Shown here in pieces: positions 22,937 to 34,620 of a stretch of 64,000 bases of DNA. The number at the start of each line of letters is the position of its first letter. Positions within the stretch are counted from its first letter, which is position 1. The DNA lies in contig CATNEN010000011.1 of the NCBI GenBank assembly GCA_950097015.1, positions 2,154,001 through 2,218,000 of the forward strand. Reading direction: 5' to 3'. A program made the translations under genes and the position numbers. The notes beneath the pieces are model-generated. The model saw only the letters and a program-made list of their open reading frames with translations. It was not told the origin of the DNA and ran no database searches. This DNA comes from Macrostomum hystrix (taxonomy: Eukaryota > Platyhelminthes > Macrostomidae).

Positions 22937-24788
22937 CTAGTCCGCTCTAGCTCTAGCTTGGTCATCGGCTATAGACTCAGCCATGGAAGCAGCCAATAGA
23001 AATCGTTGGCGCCTATTGCTCTGACTACCGTCGCCGCTGTCGCCACCAGAGTTGAGCATCATGGATTCCAGCCGAGACTGCGATCGCATCAGTATGTCGC
23101 CAGCCAGAGCGCGCACAGAGTCAGCCAGAAGAGCTTCCTGATTGTCTTCAATGCCTTCCTCTTCAACTTCTTCGTCGTCATCTCCGTCGTCATCATCGAG
23201 AGGTTCGCCGAGACACTGACGCGCAACACGCAGCATTCGAGCAACATCATCGTCCACAGCCGATTCGTCACCATCGACGTTCTTATCATCATCGTCGTCG
23301 TCGTCTTCGTCCTCGGAGTCGGTTGGCAGACGCTCTGAATCGCCGCCAGTGTCCCGTCGGTTGAGAATGCGCAAATCGAGCTGATGAAGCCGCTGAAGTC
23401 TGGCTAGTACGGCGCGTCGATAGCCGCGACACGGATTGCCCTGAGTAAGCGAAGGTCGAGGGGGTGAGTGGAATAGCGGTTAACGCGTTTACCTCTCGCG
23501 CCAAGGTCCCTGAGCTCGATTCCGCGTCGAGGTCACATTTATTTGGGGCGCAGCCGCGGAGAGAAGGCTTGGGGGCTTGTCGTGCAATTTACGCCCTTGA
23601 GGGCCAACCTTCAATGCGCAGTGAGAGTGTACACTGACTGACGATGAGAAAGTCAGGGCAGATGTACACACCTGTGTGAGCGTGTGCCTGCATACAGTAT
23701 CTGTGTGCGTGTGTGCTCAGGAGTCAGCGAATTCAGCGAATTTTCTTATGTCTCGCATTTCACGAGACAACTCAATTTCTATTATTGAGCAAGTAAATGA
23801 TATAAATAAATAAAGCTTGCCTTATTGAAATATTTAAAATACTATCACTTGGCACTCAATAAAAAAACAGAGCGAAATGGGCAGAATTGCCTCCCCGCTG
23901 GTAGCGGGTCTAGTCTCACCAAATGATGTGCCATTATTGCACATTATTGCGCAGTCCTCCTGCAATTATTTTTCTTAAGCGAATGTCGAAGTTCAGGTGA
24001 CGTTGAATTACACGAGGAAGACTTCTAAACGAGAGGCAAAATAATTTTGAATGAGCATGTGACCGACTTCAGCCCACGAAATTTCGAAGTCTGTAGTTCT
24101 ACTTGAAGCTAACAATTGAAAATCAAAAAAGTACCTGTAGGCACAGGATGAACAGATTCTGCGGCAGGTCCTGGCCTGGGTCCAGTCTGGTCAAATCATT
24201 GTGCGAAGCGTCCAGAAACCTTAGGCCAGGCGAGGCGTCGGCGAGGCCAGTTAGCGCGCGAAGCCTGTTGTGCGCCACAGTCAGGAACACCAGGCTGGGC
24301 AACAGGTCAATGCCGGGCAGTAGACTCTCCAAGCGATTGTGCTGCAGGTAGAGATGAGTAACACAGTTGCCGGATGGCCACAGGTGAGGAAAACAGTCCA
24401 GGTTTGTAAGTTTTGCTCGATCTAGGCGAGCGTGAGTGATTCCAGAGAGTTCCTCAGCTGCACAGTCTGCTGCTTCATCAAAAGATGAGGAAGGCAGGAG
24501 TCGGTCGAGCAAACGTTTGTTAAGCTGATCTAGAGTCTCAGGTTCCTCTTCCTCCTGCTGCTGCTGCTGCTGCTGCAACTCCAATCGCTCCAGCATGTCT
24601 GGCATGTCGTCAGTCAAGTCTTCATCAACATCACGATCCAATCTTGACGGCGTCTTTGTACTAGAAGTTGCAGGCGGTGATGTCTGCTTTTTCTTTGGTC
24701 GCGTCAACGAGACACCTGAAGCCTTAGATTTGGATGCTGCTGCTGCTGCTGTTACTGCTGGCTTCTGTTGTTGCAATCGCTTTGACAT
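22937..24788 (-). CDS. LRRC46: LRRC46-like leucine-rich repeat protein, complete
   Basis: LRRC46 is a leucine-rich repeat protein needed for sperm flagella in mouse. It likely acts as a scaffold in the axoneme or midpiece. There are two exons, 24788-24135 (ATG at 24788) and 23440-22937 (TGA), joined in phase 0 (CAG|GTACTT, then ctcag|GGC), giving 385 residues against about 320 in human. The N-terminus is rich in Ala, Lys, Gln and Glu. From about residue 125 four LRRs follow (VTHLYLQHNRLESL, LVFLTVAHNRLRAL, LRFLDASHNDLTRL, LFILCLQ|GNPC). They are closed by the typical cap (YRRAVLARLQRLHQLD), which lies across the join in the order seen in LRRC46. The tail is very acidic (SEDEDDDDDDDKNVDGDE). 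An in-frame Met 36 codons upstream would add an unlike leader, so I prefer 24788. Confidence 0.88.
23459..23970 (+). mobile_element. tRNA-derived SINE copy 4, split by an insertion
   Basis: The full 5' part (gtgagtggaatagcggttaa, gagctcgattccgcgtcgag) runs to gtcagcgaa near 23732. It resumes at 23871 (agcgaaatgggcagaattgc) and ends in caattattttt. A 130-bp insert lies between. The copy occupies most of the only LRRC46 intron and is antisense to the gene. Confidence 0.93.
23741..23870. mobile_element. 130-bp nested insert, permuted copy of 25166-25450
   Basis: Block B (23741-23812, starting ttttcttatgtctcgcattt) is joined directly to block A (23813-23870, starting aagcttgccttattgaaata). The six bases agcgaa flank the insert on both sides (23735-23740 and 23871-23876) as an apparent target duplication. 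Both blocks recur at 25166-25450 as A, spacer, B. Short hairpins are visible: TCTCG/CGAGA and CTCAA/TTGAG in B, TTATTGA/TCAATAA in A. Confidence 0.75.
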
Positions 24789-25165
24789 ATTTATAGCTAA
24801 AAAGGTTTTTTGGAAGGGATAAATATATATCCTATCTGTCTGTTCGAATGCTTTTAATAATGCACAAATACATATACTCGTACTGTAATTCAAAAACTTG
24901 ATTTTCTTTAATTCTACCTTTATTTAGATCTTCACTTTATATAGACTATGGGAGCATTGTGTTCAGTGGCTTAACCAGGATTTTCCTCTGGAAGCTTATA
25001 GTCCAGAATCCCTACACAACCACTTGCAAGCTTTTTAATTTCAGCCCTAAAATATCATACATCTGGAAGGTCATGACCCTCGTGACCATGCCACTGATTA
25101 TGGTGTAATAAACAAATTTAAAAATATTCTAAAATGTAATAATTTGTAGAAATATTGATCAATAT

Positions 25166-25450
25166 AAGCTTGCCTTATTGAAATATTTAAAATACTATCA
25201 CTTGGCACTCAATAAAAAAACAGAGGCTTAAGAAAAATATCAAAAGAATATATATAAACACAGTATATGCAAATGATGTTTGTATTGGTATATAGAAATT
25301 ATGGATACAAGTATATACAAACTATACAAACTGATATTATACAAACTACAATATACAAACTACAAACTACTCTCACATATTTTCTTATGTCTCGCATTTC
25401 AGGAGACAACTCAATTTCTATTATTGAGCAAGTAAATGATATAAATAAAT
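25166..25450. mobile_element. Partner copy of the permuted unit (A-spacer-B)
   Basis: Block A is at 25166-25225, block B at 25380-25450, with a 154-bp AT-rich spacer (tatacaaac-rich) between. A appears identical to its partner in the LRRC46 intron. B differs by one base (cattcagg versus cattcacg, which breaks a 5-bp stem). No long ORF or terminal repeat is seen. It lies in intergenic DNA upstream of LRRC46. Confidence 0.7.
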
Positions 25451-26074
25451 ACTAAAAACTATTTGTCATTACAACTCTAATCTTAAAAGTATCAAATCTA
25501 CATTCTTAAAAACAACCAAAAAACTTTTAGACTATTAAGATCAATGCTCTAAGAACAAATGTTAAAAACAGGGCTACCAAAATACAAAAACTTGCATAAT
25601 TTAAATAAGATAAACTTTATTTAAATACTTAACTTTTAATCATTTACAAGGTTAATTATTTCTGATGATGATGAAAGATAATTCTGGTCTAAAAATAAAT
25701 GAAAAAAAGACATAAAATTATTAAACAGAAATTTAAATATTTTTTCCACAATTCGAATCTTAACATAATTATTTATTAGTAAATTTAATTAGTCCGAATA
25801 TGTTAGTAAATCATAACAAATGGCTCGTTGGTATTCGAAATCTGTTTGATTATAAAATGGCGGTTAAATAAGTATTTTTTACTGAAACACATTTTTACAA
25901 GATATAGCACCATTTTTATTGATTTGGATTTCCTTGACATAAATTTTATTGATAATTGGGATTTTGGATTAGCAAAATTTTCGATAGAATTTTATAATTT
26001 AAATTATTTTCCGCGCACAACTTCTAAGAAATCAAGGTAAGACAAAATAAAAGGTATTACGCACTCAAAACTTA
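25451..26074. other. AT-rich intergenic DNA
   Basis: Nothing coding is recognised. Confidence 0.5.
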
Positions 26075-26486
26075 AAGTACTGTGCGAGGGCTGTTTTCCA
26101 AATACATCCCAAATATAACATGCAAAATTTTCGCATATTTATCCTCCGATAACATGTTACCGTGTTACAGAATTCGAGCTTCTATGAAAGTAAATCGTGA
26201 AAGCAAACGTATAAATTGTAACTAGCTTATTGCTACTACATGTCAGTGTTACTTTGCAGGTCCTGTGATGTATGTCTAATTGCTTAGTTTTGCATTTCTA
26301 TAGTATTTGGACTTATATTTCAAGCCGCTAAAAGTATTCATTAATATAAAATGACATAGTAAATAATTTATAAAAAATTATAATGTAACTGTAACACGGT
26401 AACATGTTATCGCAGGATAAATATGCCAAACTTTTGCATTTTATAATTGGGATGTTTTTGGAAAACAGAGGTGACTGTGCACTTTC
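26075..26486. mobile_element. MITE-like element with ~95-bp inverted terminal repeats
   Basis: The left arm 26075-26170 and right arm 26389-26486 are inverted copies, roughly 80% alike by eye. They share ctgttttccaaa, acatccca, atttatcct and gataacatgttaccgtgttacag. The roughly 220-bp middle is AT-rich without coding capacity. This fits a short non-autonomous DNA transposon. The target duplication is unclear because the outermost bases are diverged. Confidence 0.75.
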
Positions 26487-26574
26487 AAAGATTTTATTAT
26501 GAATTGATAATTTATTATTGAATAAAAATATAGGAACTTAAGGTCAAGATAAATTTTCTCATCAAACGAAAATC

Positions 26575-26610
26575 AAAGCAATATCACATTGTTACGTCTG
26601 ATATTGCTTT
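26575..26610. other. Perfect 12-bp hairpin
   Basis: AAAGCAATATCA (26575-26586) pairs exactly with TGATATTGCTTT (26599-26610) across a 12-base loop. It is AT-rich and its function is unknown. Confidence 0.6.
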
Positions 26611-27864
26611 CACATGCATCACATCAATATCACATTCATGACTGACTGTGACGCCGAAGTCAGTTTTTTATTTGCGGAACGTATTGATTTACGAAGGATT
26701 TGCTAATGTGGAAACTTAAATGTGTTCTTTGACGTTTTTAGCGGTTGCTTCTTATTGGAACATTCAGCCGCAGTACTGTGACACAAAAAATTCAGGTTAT
26801 TTTTTATATTAAAAAGTACTTTTAAAGTGTGCTTTCTTTAACTGATTGTACGTGGAACAGCAAGTCAGTCTGTCTCCATTTTTCAACGGCTCTGGAATGA
26901 ACAGAGCAAAAAGCTATATTTCGTGTAACATTACAGTAATATTTTCGCATGGTCTTTTCTGAAGTACGCTTCATACTGATGTCCATGCAGTTGCATCCAG
27001 TTAGCTAATTAAAACGAAAAGGATTGAAATGGAGTCACTATAATTTTGTTTTTCATCAGTTACTAATTGTACAAACAATTACAAAGTGCTGCATTGTAAC
27101 GTCTTTTTTATTTTTGATAAGGAAAACGAACAAAATCAAATCAATCGATGGAATGAATCGTACCACTTTATGGAGTACATTTTCATGACAGCGTCGAAGC
27201 AGAAAAAACTAATCGAAAGTTGGTAAGGGAATGAATTGATCGAATAACGGGAAGAGGAATCGATGTTGACGAAAAGTACAACCGAAATAAATATTTTTGT
27301 GCATTTTTGTAAGTGCTTTGCCACAAGTCTTATTTAGTAAAGAGAAGAAGAAAAGTTTGAGCAAAACAAAACAAACATTCATTATGCACCAATTTATGGG
27401 TAAAGAATTTGGCAGTAAAAGTTTTAGACGGCATTCCAATTTTTTAATGGTGAATTGCAGCTTAATTTTGAGCAAGTTGCGAGCCAAAGTTTAGAAAAAG
27501 AAGCATGCTGGGCAAGTTTAACAAAACAAAGAGCTGCCTAATATAGATAGGGTGATTTTATGTATAATTATGAATTTGCATGCAACATTGAATCAGGCAG
27601 AAAAAAACAATAGACAGGTGTTGCAAAACAATGGTTTACGGGTATTTTAAAACAGAGCTTATAGTACTTGAAGTACTAACGTACAGAGAAGTGGACAATC
27701 AAAACTAAATTGGAATTGTGAAATTTGGACTCAGTGAACATTGGTGCAAATTTATAATGGCGCAATAGAAACCAAGAAAATATGAGACAGACAAGACGAT
27801 TGATTATTTGTTGGTCAAAATCGAGGTCTAAGGGGTGGGGTAATGACCCAACAAGCAGACATGT
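26611..27864. other. AT-rich intergenic DNA downstream of the SALL-like gene
   Basis: No exon or RNA gene is recognised. Confidence 0.5.
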
Positions 27865-28415
27865 AGGATTTGGGTAATGACCAATCAAAGAGACAAGTGG
27901 GATTGGGGTAATGACCGATCAAAGAGACAGGTGGGATTGGGGTAATGACCAATCAAAGAGACAGGTGGGATTGGGGTAATGACCAATCAAAGAGACAGGT
28001 GGGATTGGGGTAATGACCGATCAAAGAGACAGGTGGGATTGGGGTAATGACCGATCAAAGAGACAGGTGGGATTGGGGTAATGACCAATCAAAGAGACAG
28101 GTGGGATTGGGGTAATGACCGATCAAAGAGACACGTGGGATTGGGGTAATGACCGATCAATGAGACAGGTGGGATTGGGGTAATGACCGATCAGAGAGAC
28201 AGGTAGGAGTGGGGTAATGACCGATCAAAGAGACAGGTGGGATTGGGGTAATGACCGATCAGAGAGACAGGTGGGATTGGGGTAATGACCGATCAAAGAG
28301 ACAGGTGGGATTGGGGTCACATCGCAGGCGGTGCAAAACGCAAAACGCAAAGCGCAAAACGCAGTGCAGCGGTAATGACCGATCAAAGAGACAGGTAGGA
28401 GTGGGGTAGTGATCT
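27865..28415. repeat. 34-bp minisatellite, ~15 copies
   Basis: The unit is gaccgatcaaagagacaggt-gggattggggtaat. It is interrupted near 28318-28370 by a short run of caaaacgcaaagcg words. It lies about 150 bases beyond the SALL-like stop codon, so it may be part of that gene's 3' UTR. Confidence 0.95.
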
Positions 28416-28569
28416 ACCAGAAGACCGGTAAGGTAGATGGTATTGATTGGGCAGAGAGGCACTTTTGCAGCAATGAACCAAAATCGGTTTTCAAGAGAAG
28501 AGCAAAGATTGCAAAAAAACAATCAGACAAAATGATAAAATTCCTTCATCCTGAATCGCACGTCAGAAC

Positions 28570-31500
28570 TCAAATCGGATTTCCGGAAGCCAACGAAGAA
28601 CCGGTGGACGGCGGCTGTTGAAGGTCGCCCAAGGTCGGCGGGAAGGCTCCGACAGGCCTGCCGAACGGGAACGGCGTCAGGAACGGGGACCCGGCAGCAG
28701 CTAAGGAGTAGAGCAGCTGTTGCACCGCCTGCGATGTGACTGGCAGCGTCGGAAAATGCTGCGTCGATGGATGGCCGCTAGACGAAGCGGCTGCCGCGGC
28801 GGCGGCGGCGGCTGCGGCTGCCGCCATCAACGGATGATGCGGCATCATTGGCGGCAGTAGGTACTGCGGCGGCGAATGCGATGACGGCGCGGCGTAGGCT
28901 CCCAGCGGTACAGGCGACGTCACAGACGGCTCAGGATCGAAACCAGCAGGTGTCGCCAGATCGGCAGCGGCGGCATTGTCACGTGACTCGGGGCAGTGGC
29001 GCCGCATGTGAGCCTGCATGTTGCCGTGAGTTGAGAATCGCTTGGCGCACCTGGAGCATTTGTAGGGCTTCTCGCCGGTGTGCGAGCGGCGGTGAATCTC
29101 CAACGCTGACCTAGTCGGGCACTCCTTGCCGCAGTGGTCGCAGAGACGGTTATTAAGCCGTTTGGCAGCGAAACCGTCTAGCGGCTGTTGCACAGGAGTC
29201 GATGTGGTGGCCGCATTAATCTCGTCCACATGATCAGCCAAAGCTGGCAGCTGCTGCGGCGGTGGCGGCGTTGGCGACTGAACAGGCGGAAGCGGCATCT
29301 GTGCTGGTGGCAGCGGCAGCGATTGCGGCGGCGTTGGCGGCCGGAGTGACGAATCTTGGCGGAAGTTGCGCCTTTAAGGAGAATGTAACACGAGGGTAAG
29401 TTGATACAATGACTGATATTCACATAAGGTAACAGTCCTATGGGGGTGAGTTGCAAAGTTTAACACGTTTGCCTCTCGCACCGAGGTCCCTGAGCTCGAT
29501 TCCACGGCGAGGCCAAATTCATTTGGGGCGCAGCAGCGGAGAGAAGGCTTGGGGCATTGTCGCGCAATGTGCTCAGGAGTCTACTGACTTGCTTATGATC
29601 AAATCGAATTGAGTGATAATGAACTGAATATTTTAATTTTCCCCTACTACCACTGCAAGTAGTGCTGATGAAATGTGCTCTATCTGTGGTACGAGCCATA
29701 ATTCCCCCATAGTTTAAGCAGGCAACTAACCGATGCGTGAGCTCGTGCTGGCGCATATTGCCCTTGGTGCTGAAGCTCTTGCCGCAGTGCTCGCATCTGA
29801 AAGGCTTCTCCTTGGTGTGGGTGCGCATGTGGATGTCCAGCGCGCTGCGGCAGCTGCAGGCTTTGCCGCACAGCGGGCAGACGGTGGCGCCGGAGCGGCC
29901 AGCCGATGACGGCTGAGCAGATCCAGCTGGTTGAGCAAAGTTTCCACCGCAGTCGCTACCAGCGCTGCTGCTGCTGTTGCTGCTGAACAAGTTGACATTG
30001 CTCTTGGTGAGTTCCAATGGCTCAGACTGCACTGGCAGCGGCTGAGGAACTGGAAGCCGCATCATCGGCTTGGGATAGATGTTGGAAGATGTGAAGAAAT
30101 CGCCTGCAGTCATGCGGCTCAAGCCAAGTGACATTGGCAGCGACTGCGGCGGCTGTTCTGGACCCGGCGGAGCTGGTTGCGGCGGCATGTCCTGACCGTT
30201 CGATGACTGGCGCGATAGAACCAGCTTCTGCGCCTCCTGATGCCCGCCTAGGTGAGTCTTGAGGTTGCCCTTGGTGGCGAAGCGCTTGTTACAGATGGCG
30301 CACAGGAAGGGACGCTCGTCTGCGAAAGAAGATGACGATGAAAATGGGCTGGATGAGTTTGTGTCACTGCGGCCTTTTTATACCTGCAAGAATCTTATCA
30401 ACTGAGTTTTTTTGCGCAGAAGAAAGTTATGACACACCTCTTAATCTATGCTATAGTTTTTTTCATTTGAAAGGTGGCGCCATTAAATCTAATTCAGAGC
30501 TTCGGGAAAGAGATCTTACAATGATAAAAATACACCGCGCACTTGGTCAGCTCGCTAGTTCAATGCAAAGTTTGTTCCAAGAGCTTTTTTCTCTCTCCAA
30601 AAAATGCGTAATAATTTTGCAGCCTGGCACGAGCGGTAGCGAGATATGATTATGGGGGCCAGATAATGTCAAATAAAAATAATAGAGCTGTGACAGTTCA
30701 GGCTTCAGTGCCAAGTTTTAAAAAAGGACAAATTAATTATCTAAATTAATAGTACCACGCGCCTAAATTAAAACTTTACCATCTAGATAAGGTAATTAAA
30801 CGCTATTAATTGGTTCAATTAGTTATCTACAATAAATAAAAATACGTTAAGAATGAAAGCTAAAGACAAGAATCAATTTTATTCCAGATTCCCAGCCACA
30901 AGTGTTAACGTTCTGTTAAAAAATAAAATATTGCGGCCGGCAAAAACCCACCACCCCGTTCAAACAGGGCGCAAAGCGATGATAAACAGGTCGGGGAGGG
31001 AGGTGGGTGGAGAAGCGGGGGGTGGCGGGTGCGACTTAACGGGAACAGTGCGTCTGGACTGCGGCTGGCAGAGAGAAGAGAGACAGGCCTATGATTTCGT
31101 GTGATAGAGAAGTCAGACAGTGATGTTCTTTCTGTTTTTAGGAAAACAATCTAACGATTAGCATTAACAAATAGCTTTTTTGCTTCTTATTTTGTTTTTC
31201 TATTCTGTTAAGAGTGTCTGATTTTGCCAGACAACAACCTGATGGAATTGACTGCTGTTTTGTATTATTCAAATAACTTTTTGAGTGCACTTATATACTT
31301 GAAAATAGTATACTTGTTTACTTAAAGCAGCCAATATAACCAGCAGATACCGCGCTCACCTGTATGTGTCCTGTAGTGCATTATCAACGCGCTCCGGCAA
31401 CGGAAATCCTTCAGACACTCGCCGCATCTATTCAGCGGCTGTCTGCCAGCGTGCCGGCGCATCAGGTCACGCCACTTCGCATTTGGACTATCGCAGAAGA

Positions 31501-34310
31501 TCATGAATCTGGCGAGAGGATCAGAAGTGGTCTCAGTCGGGCAGCTAGACAATTGCTGCTGCTTCTGGTGTAGAGACGAAGATGACTGCTCCGACCAGTC
31601 TTCGTCGCCGTCCACATTGATTTCCATTTTGGAATTGTCATCGGCACAGTCATTGTTGATCTCATTGTCGAAGCCGCGCTTGCCATGGCTTAGATCGACT
31701 GGCGAGCTGGGCAGGCCAGAGTCTGCCGCGGTGGCCACGTGCTGGCCAGTACTGCCTGATGAGCTATCAGCCAGTATTTGATTGTCTGCAAAAATAATTA
31801 TGCCATGCAGTTTAAAATAAGCAACGCGATATCATGATAAAATATGGAATTTCATTACATGAGAGAGACCTTTGAGACTTTTTTGGCCCTTTGGTGCGTT
31901 TTTGAACTTTGAAAAGGCGCGAAAATAAATATGAATAATAAGAGCTGGAAAGATAATTATCACCTCCCGAACCGAATGGGGAATGCATCAAGATTAAATT
32001 AGCTATAGCCTTCATTTCAGTTCACATTTCACGGGCCAATTTTCTATGATAGGGCATGCAACACCACTTAAATTGCTTAAATGCAGAGGACTTGAGGAAC
32101 ACGGAGCAGGATAGGATCAGAACTCGTTGGTTGCGCAACAGCTTTTCTTCAACGCTCGACTTATCATTCAGTGTAGATCTGTATAATCCAGCATTATATC
32201 AGCCCACCTGGATGAAGATTCGTAGATTTTATTTTCGCCACTTTCGATTATTCGAGTTCAATGATATTCTATACCTCGATCACATTGCAGCTTTTTATAC
32301 AGATATTTTTCAGCCTCTCTCGAGCTCGCTGCAATTATCTGCAATTACACTGTGCTCAACTCACCAGATAGACAAGAGCTGATTATTTCAGGTTGAAATC
32401 ATTCTTAACAACTTTAATCTGATTGAAATTTGAATTCAACATACGAAGCATAGCGTAAATTGAGTTTAATTGAATTGAGTCTATACGATTTTGATTGCTA
32501 TCAATAATAACTATTGACCCATTAGCTATTAATTAACTTATGTGACAATTATTTGCACAAGCCGCAAGCCCGCAACCACGTGACTTAACTTTTACCTTCC
32601 TTTCTATAACTATTTATTTATTAGGCTATATAGCTACGACAAGAAATTTAGATTGTTTACATTTTTGGTGAAAAAAACCGGATTGTGTCTAATTCATAGA
32701 GATTTTGTACCCAAGACCCTTCGGTCATTCTGTTCGCCCATAGCCGAATAGGCTGCAAGCTGAGCACCTATTTATTTATATAATTATGTATTCCAAGCTT
32801 TAGCAATGAAGACTTTATATAGCTAAAGACGAGAAGGAATCGTCAAATGGGTATTTTATAGAAACAAAACAAAAATGCATACATGATTGAACACCGAACA
32901 CCACATATAGATGCAGGTTGTGGAAAATACGGAACTCGTCTGTAACTTTAGAAGCCCCTCTACCTCCTCACCTCCCACAATATACAATCAGACTCGAAGA
33001 CTCATGCAGCTGGCGGGTTGCATACCAGCTATTTGCCGCCTATATTATAATACATTCAAAAACTGCTTTGCAATCTGCATGAATTGAAATAGTATTCTGT
33101 TTCTAAGCTTAGTCTGCGAATCGATAATTACATGATACGAATAAATAAACTCAGAGTATCAAACTCAATTTATTCGTCATCGTTTCCTGTCGGTTGTCAA
33201 CCACATGTAGCTTTGAGAAAAAATAACTTGACTCTGCATGAGCAAACCATCCATGGATTTGTGTCTGAATGATGCTGAATGTCTGATCTGAAGTATTCCA
33301 AACTGATACGAAAATTTCATTGATAATTCACCCACTAAGATAATTAATTACGGACTGATTAATTAGCATTTTATGGCCCGCTATAGATAAAACAAACTGT
33401 CATGTACTGCTCTTTTTAGCGTATAGCTAGAAAAGTGCGATTTAATAAATCAATTAAAACTAGGCCTATTCCACGAAAAACCACTCGACTAAATCCAACA
33501 CCGAAATATATAAATTTCTCAAGTTCAGATCCTAATTAAATATACAGAACGAAAACACTTCACTATACGAGACTCCTAAAATAAAGTGTCTAACCTTAAA
33601 CTCTGCTTAATAATGTATACACGTGCAACTGGACAAAAAGCCGCAGATAGACAAATAGCCACAAGATTTGTGCAATATTGGGTGCTGAGCCTGAAATAGT
33701 AGGTCAAGTGTAAATCTTCTACAAGCTAGACATGTGAGACTATTGCCTATATAAAAAACTGCGGTTTTGACATTATGCAGTTTGCATATCAATATATATA
33801 AATAATAGGTAAAGATTAAGTTGGGAGTCGGTGCACGACCTACACTCTGTTTTCTAAGCGTAACTTTCGAAAAAGTAAGTTTTTTGTTTGTGCCACTTCG
33901 TACCAAGCCAAGCCAAGCACCCAGCAGTAGTGGCAATGACCAGTCTATCTTTTCTTGTCTTCTAATCTACTCCGAGAAGAAAGTCTAATGTAAGCAGAAC
34001 CAAAAGACCTATATATTAAATTTCTGAATTTATTATAAATAATATCTAGGCCAAGTAGCTGCATAACACAGCCTGTCAAAATTGCAAACAGGGGCTTTCC
34101 TGGAATCGAGGCACGCTATGTTCTTAATTATTTAGCACGGAGGGCCCTGCACTATAAGATTTTAATCTAAAGAGTGAGATTGACAACGATTTTGCAATCA
34201 GGTTAAGGAAGTGAGAGATCAGACATACCAGAACTTGTCATCGACTCGTAGTCCTCGGATTGGGCACTATGTTGCACTTTAACTGGATCTCTGTCGAACT
34301 GACTCGTCAT
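28570..34310 (-). CDS. SALL: Spalt/SALL-like C2H2 zinc-finger transcription factor
   Basis: SALL proteins are nuclear DNA-binding regulators of development. Exons are 34310-34229 (ATG at 34310), 31785-31360, 30319-29731 and 29371-28570 (TGA), with matching phases (1, 1, 2) and 632 residues. Six C2H2 fingers form three pairs. Pair one is split by an intron ([12 protein letters not shown] | [20 protein letters not shown]), pair two ends exon 3 ([38 protein letters not shown]) and pair three is in the last exon ([34 protein letters not shown]). The SALxxHxRTHT / TKGNLxxH pattern is the Spalt hallmark. The protein is shorter than vertebrate SALL (over 1000 residues), has an alanine run near the C-terminus, and shows no N-terminal repression motif of the MSRRKQ type. 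A SINE lies in the last intron. Confidence 0.88.
29441..29580 (+). mobile_element. tRNA-derived SINE copy 5 (3'-truncated)
   Basis: The copy has gggtgagttgcaaagtttaa (A-box region), gagctcgattccacggcgag (B box) and gcagcagcggagagaaggct, then jumps to gtgctcaggagtc and stops. It lies in SALL-like intron 29372-29730, antisense to the gene. Confidence 0.85.
31786..34228. other. First intron of the SALL-like gene
   Basis: This 2.4-kb intron is unusual here because it has no minisatellite and no SINE. It is AT-rich and single-copy. Large first introns of developmental regulators often carry enhancers, but I cannot point to a specific element. Confidence 0.5.
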
Positions 34311-34620
34311 TATAGCTGTTGCCTCCGGTGAAAATTGCCTCAAGTCGCAGATTTTTCTTTCTTAGTCCACAGTCTGTCGACAAATCCCAAGTTTTTAATT
34401 GTTTCCCTTTTTACTTCTCTCAGTTCAGGCGGTGGGTGGGTTACGGCGGGGTTTGTTTTTTGGGGTAGTTGGTGTGGCTGTTTTTCGGGTCCAGCGCGAA
34501 GGTTCCCCGCGGGAATTTTGAAGACGCCTTAATTCTCATTGGCTGGCGCCATTTGACCAATGGGAGAGCGCCAAGGAAGCGGTAAACATAGCCTGCCATT
34601 AGCTTCGCCGCATCTGTACA
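34311..34620 (-). promoter_or_regulatory. Probable SALL-like promoter with CCAAT pair
   Basis: The region is locally GC-rich against AT-rich flanks. An attgg/ccaat pair in opposite orientations (34539 and 34558) flanks ggcgccatttg, and gcgggaatttt nearby resembles an E2F-type site. It lies 200-250 bases upstream of the minus-strand ATG at 34310. No TATA box is evident. Confidence 0.45.

Noticed and set aside
25655-25690. Possible hammerhead ribozyme (ctgatga then gaaa)
   Set aside because: The two core boxes are too close to hold stem II, and the flanks do not form stems I and III together.
34335-34532. Plus-strand 65-codon frame in the SALL-like promoter
   Set aside because: The region is GC-rich promoter sequence. 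There is no splice or homology support, and it is divergent only by chance.
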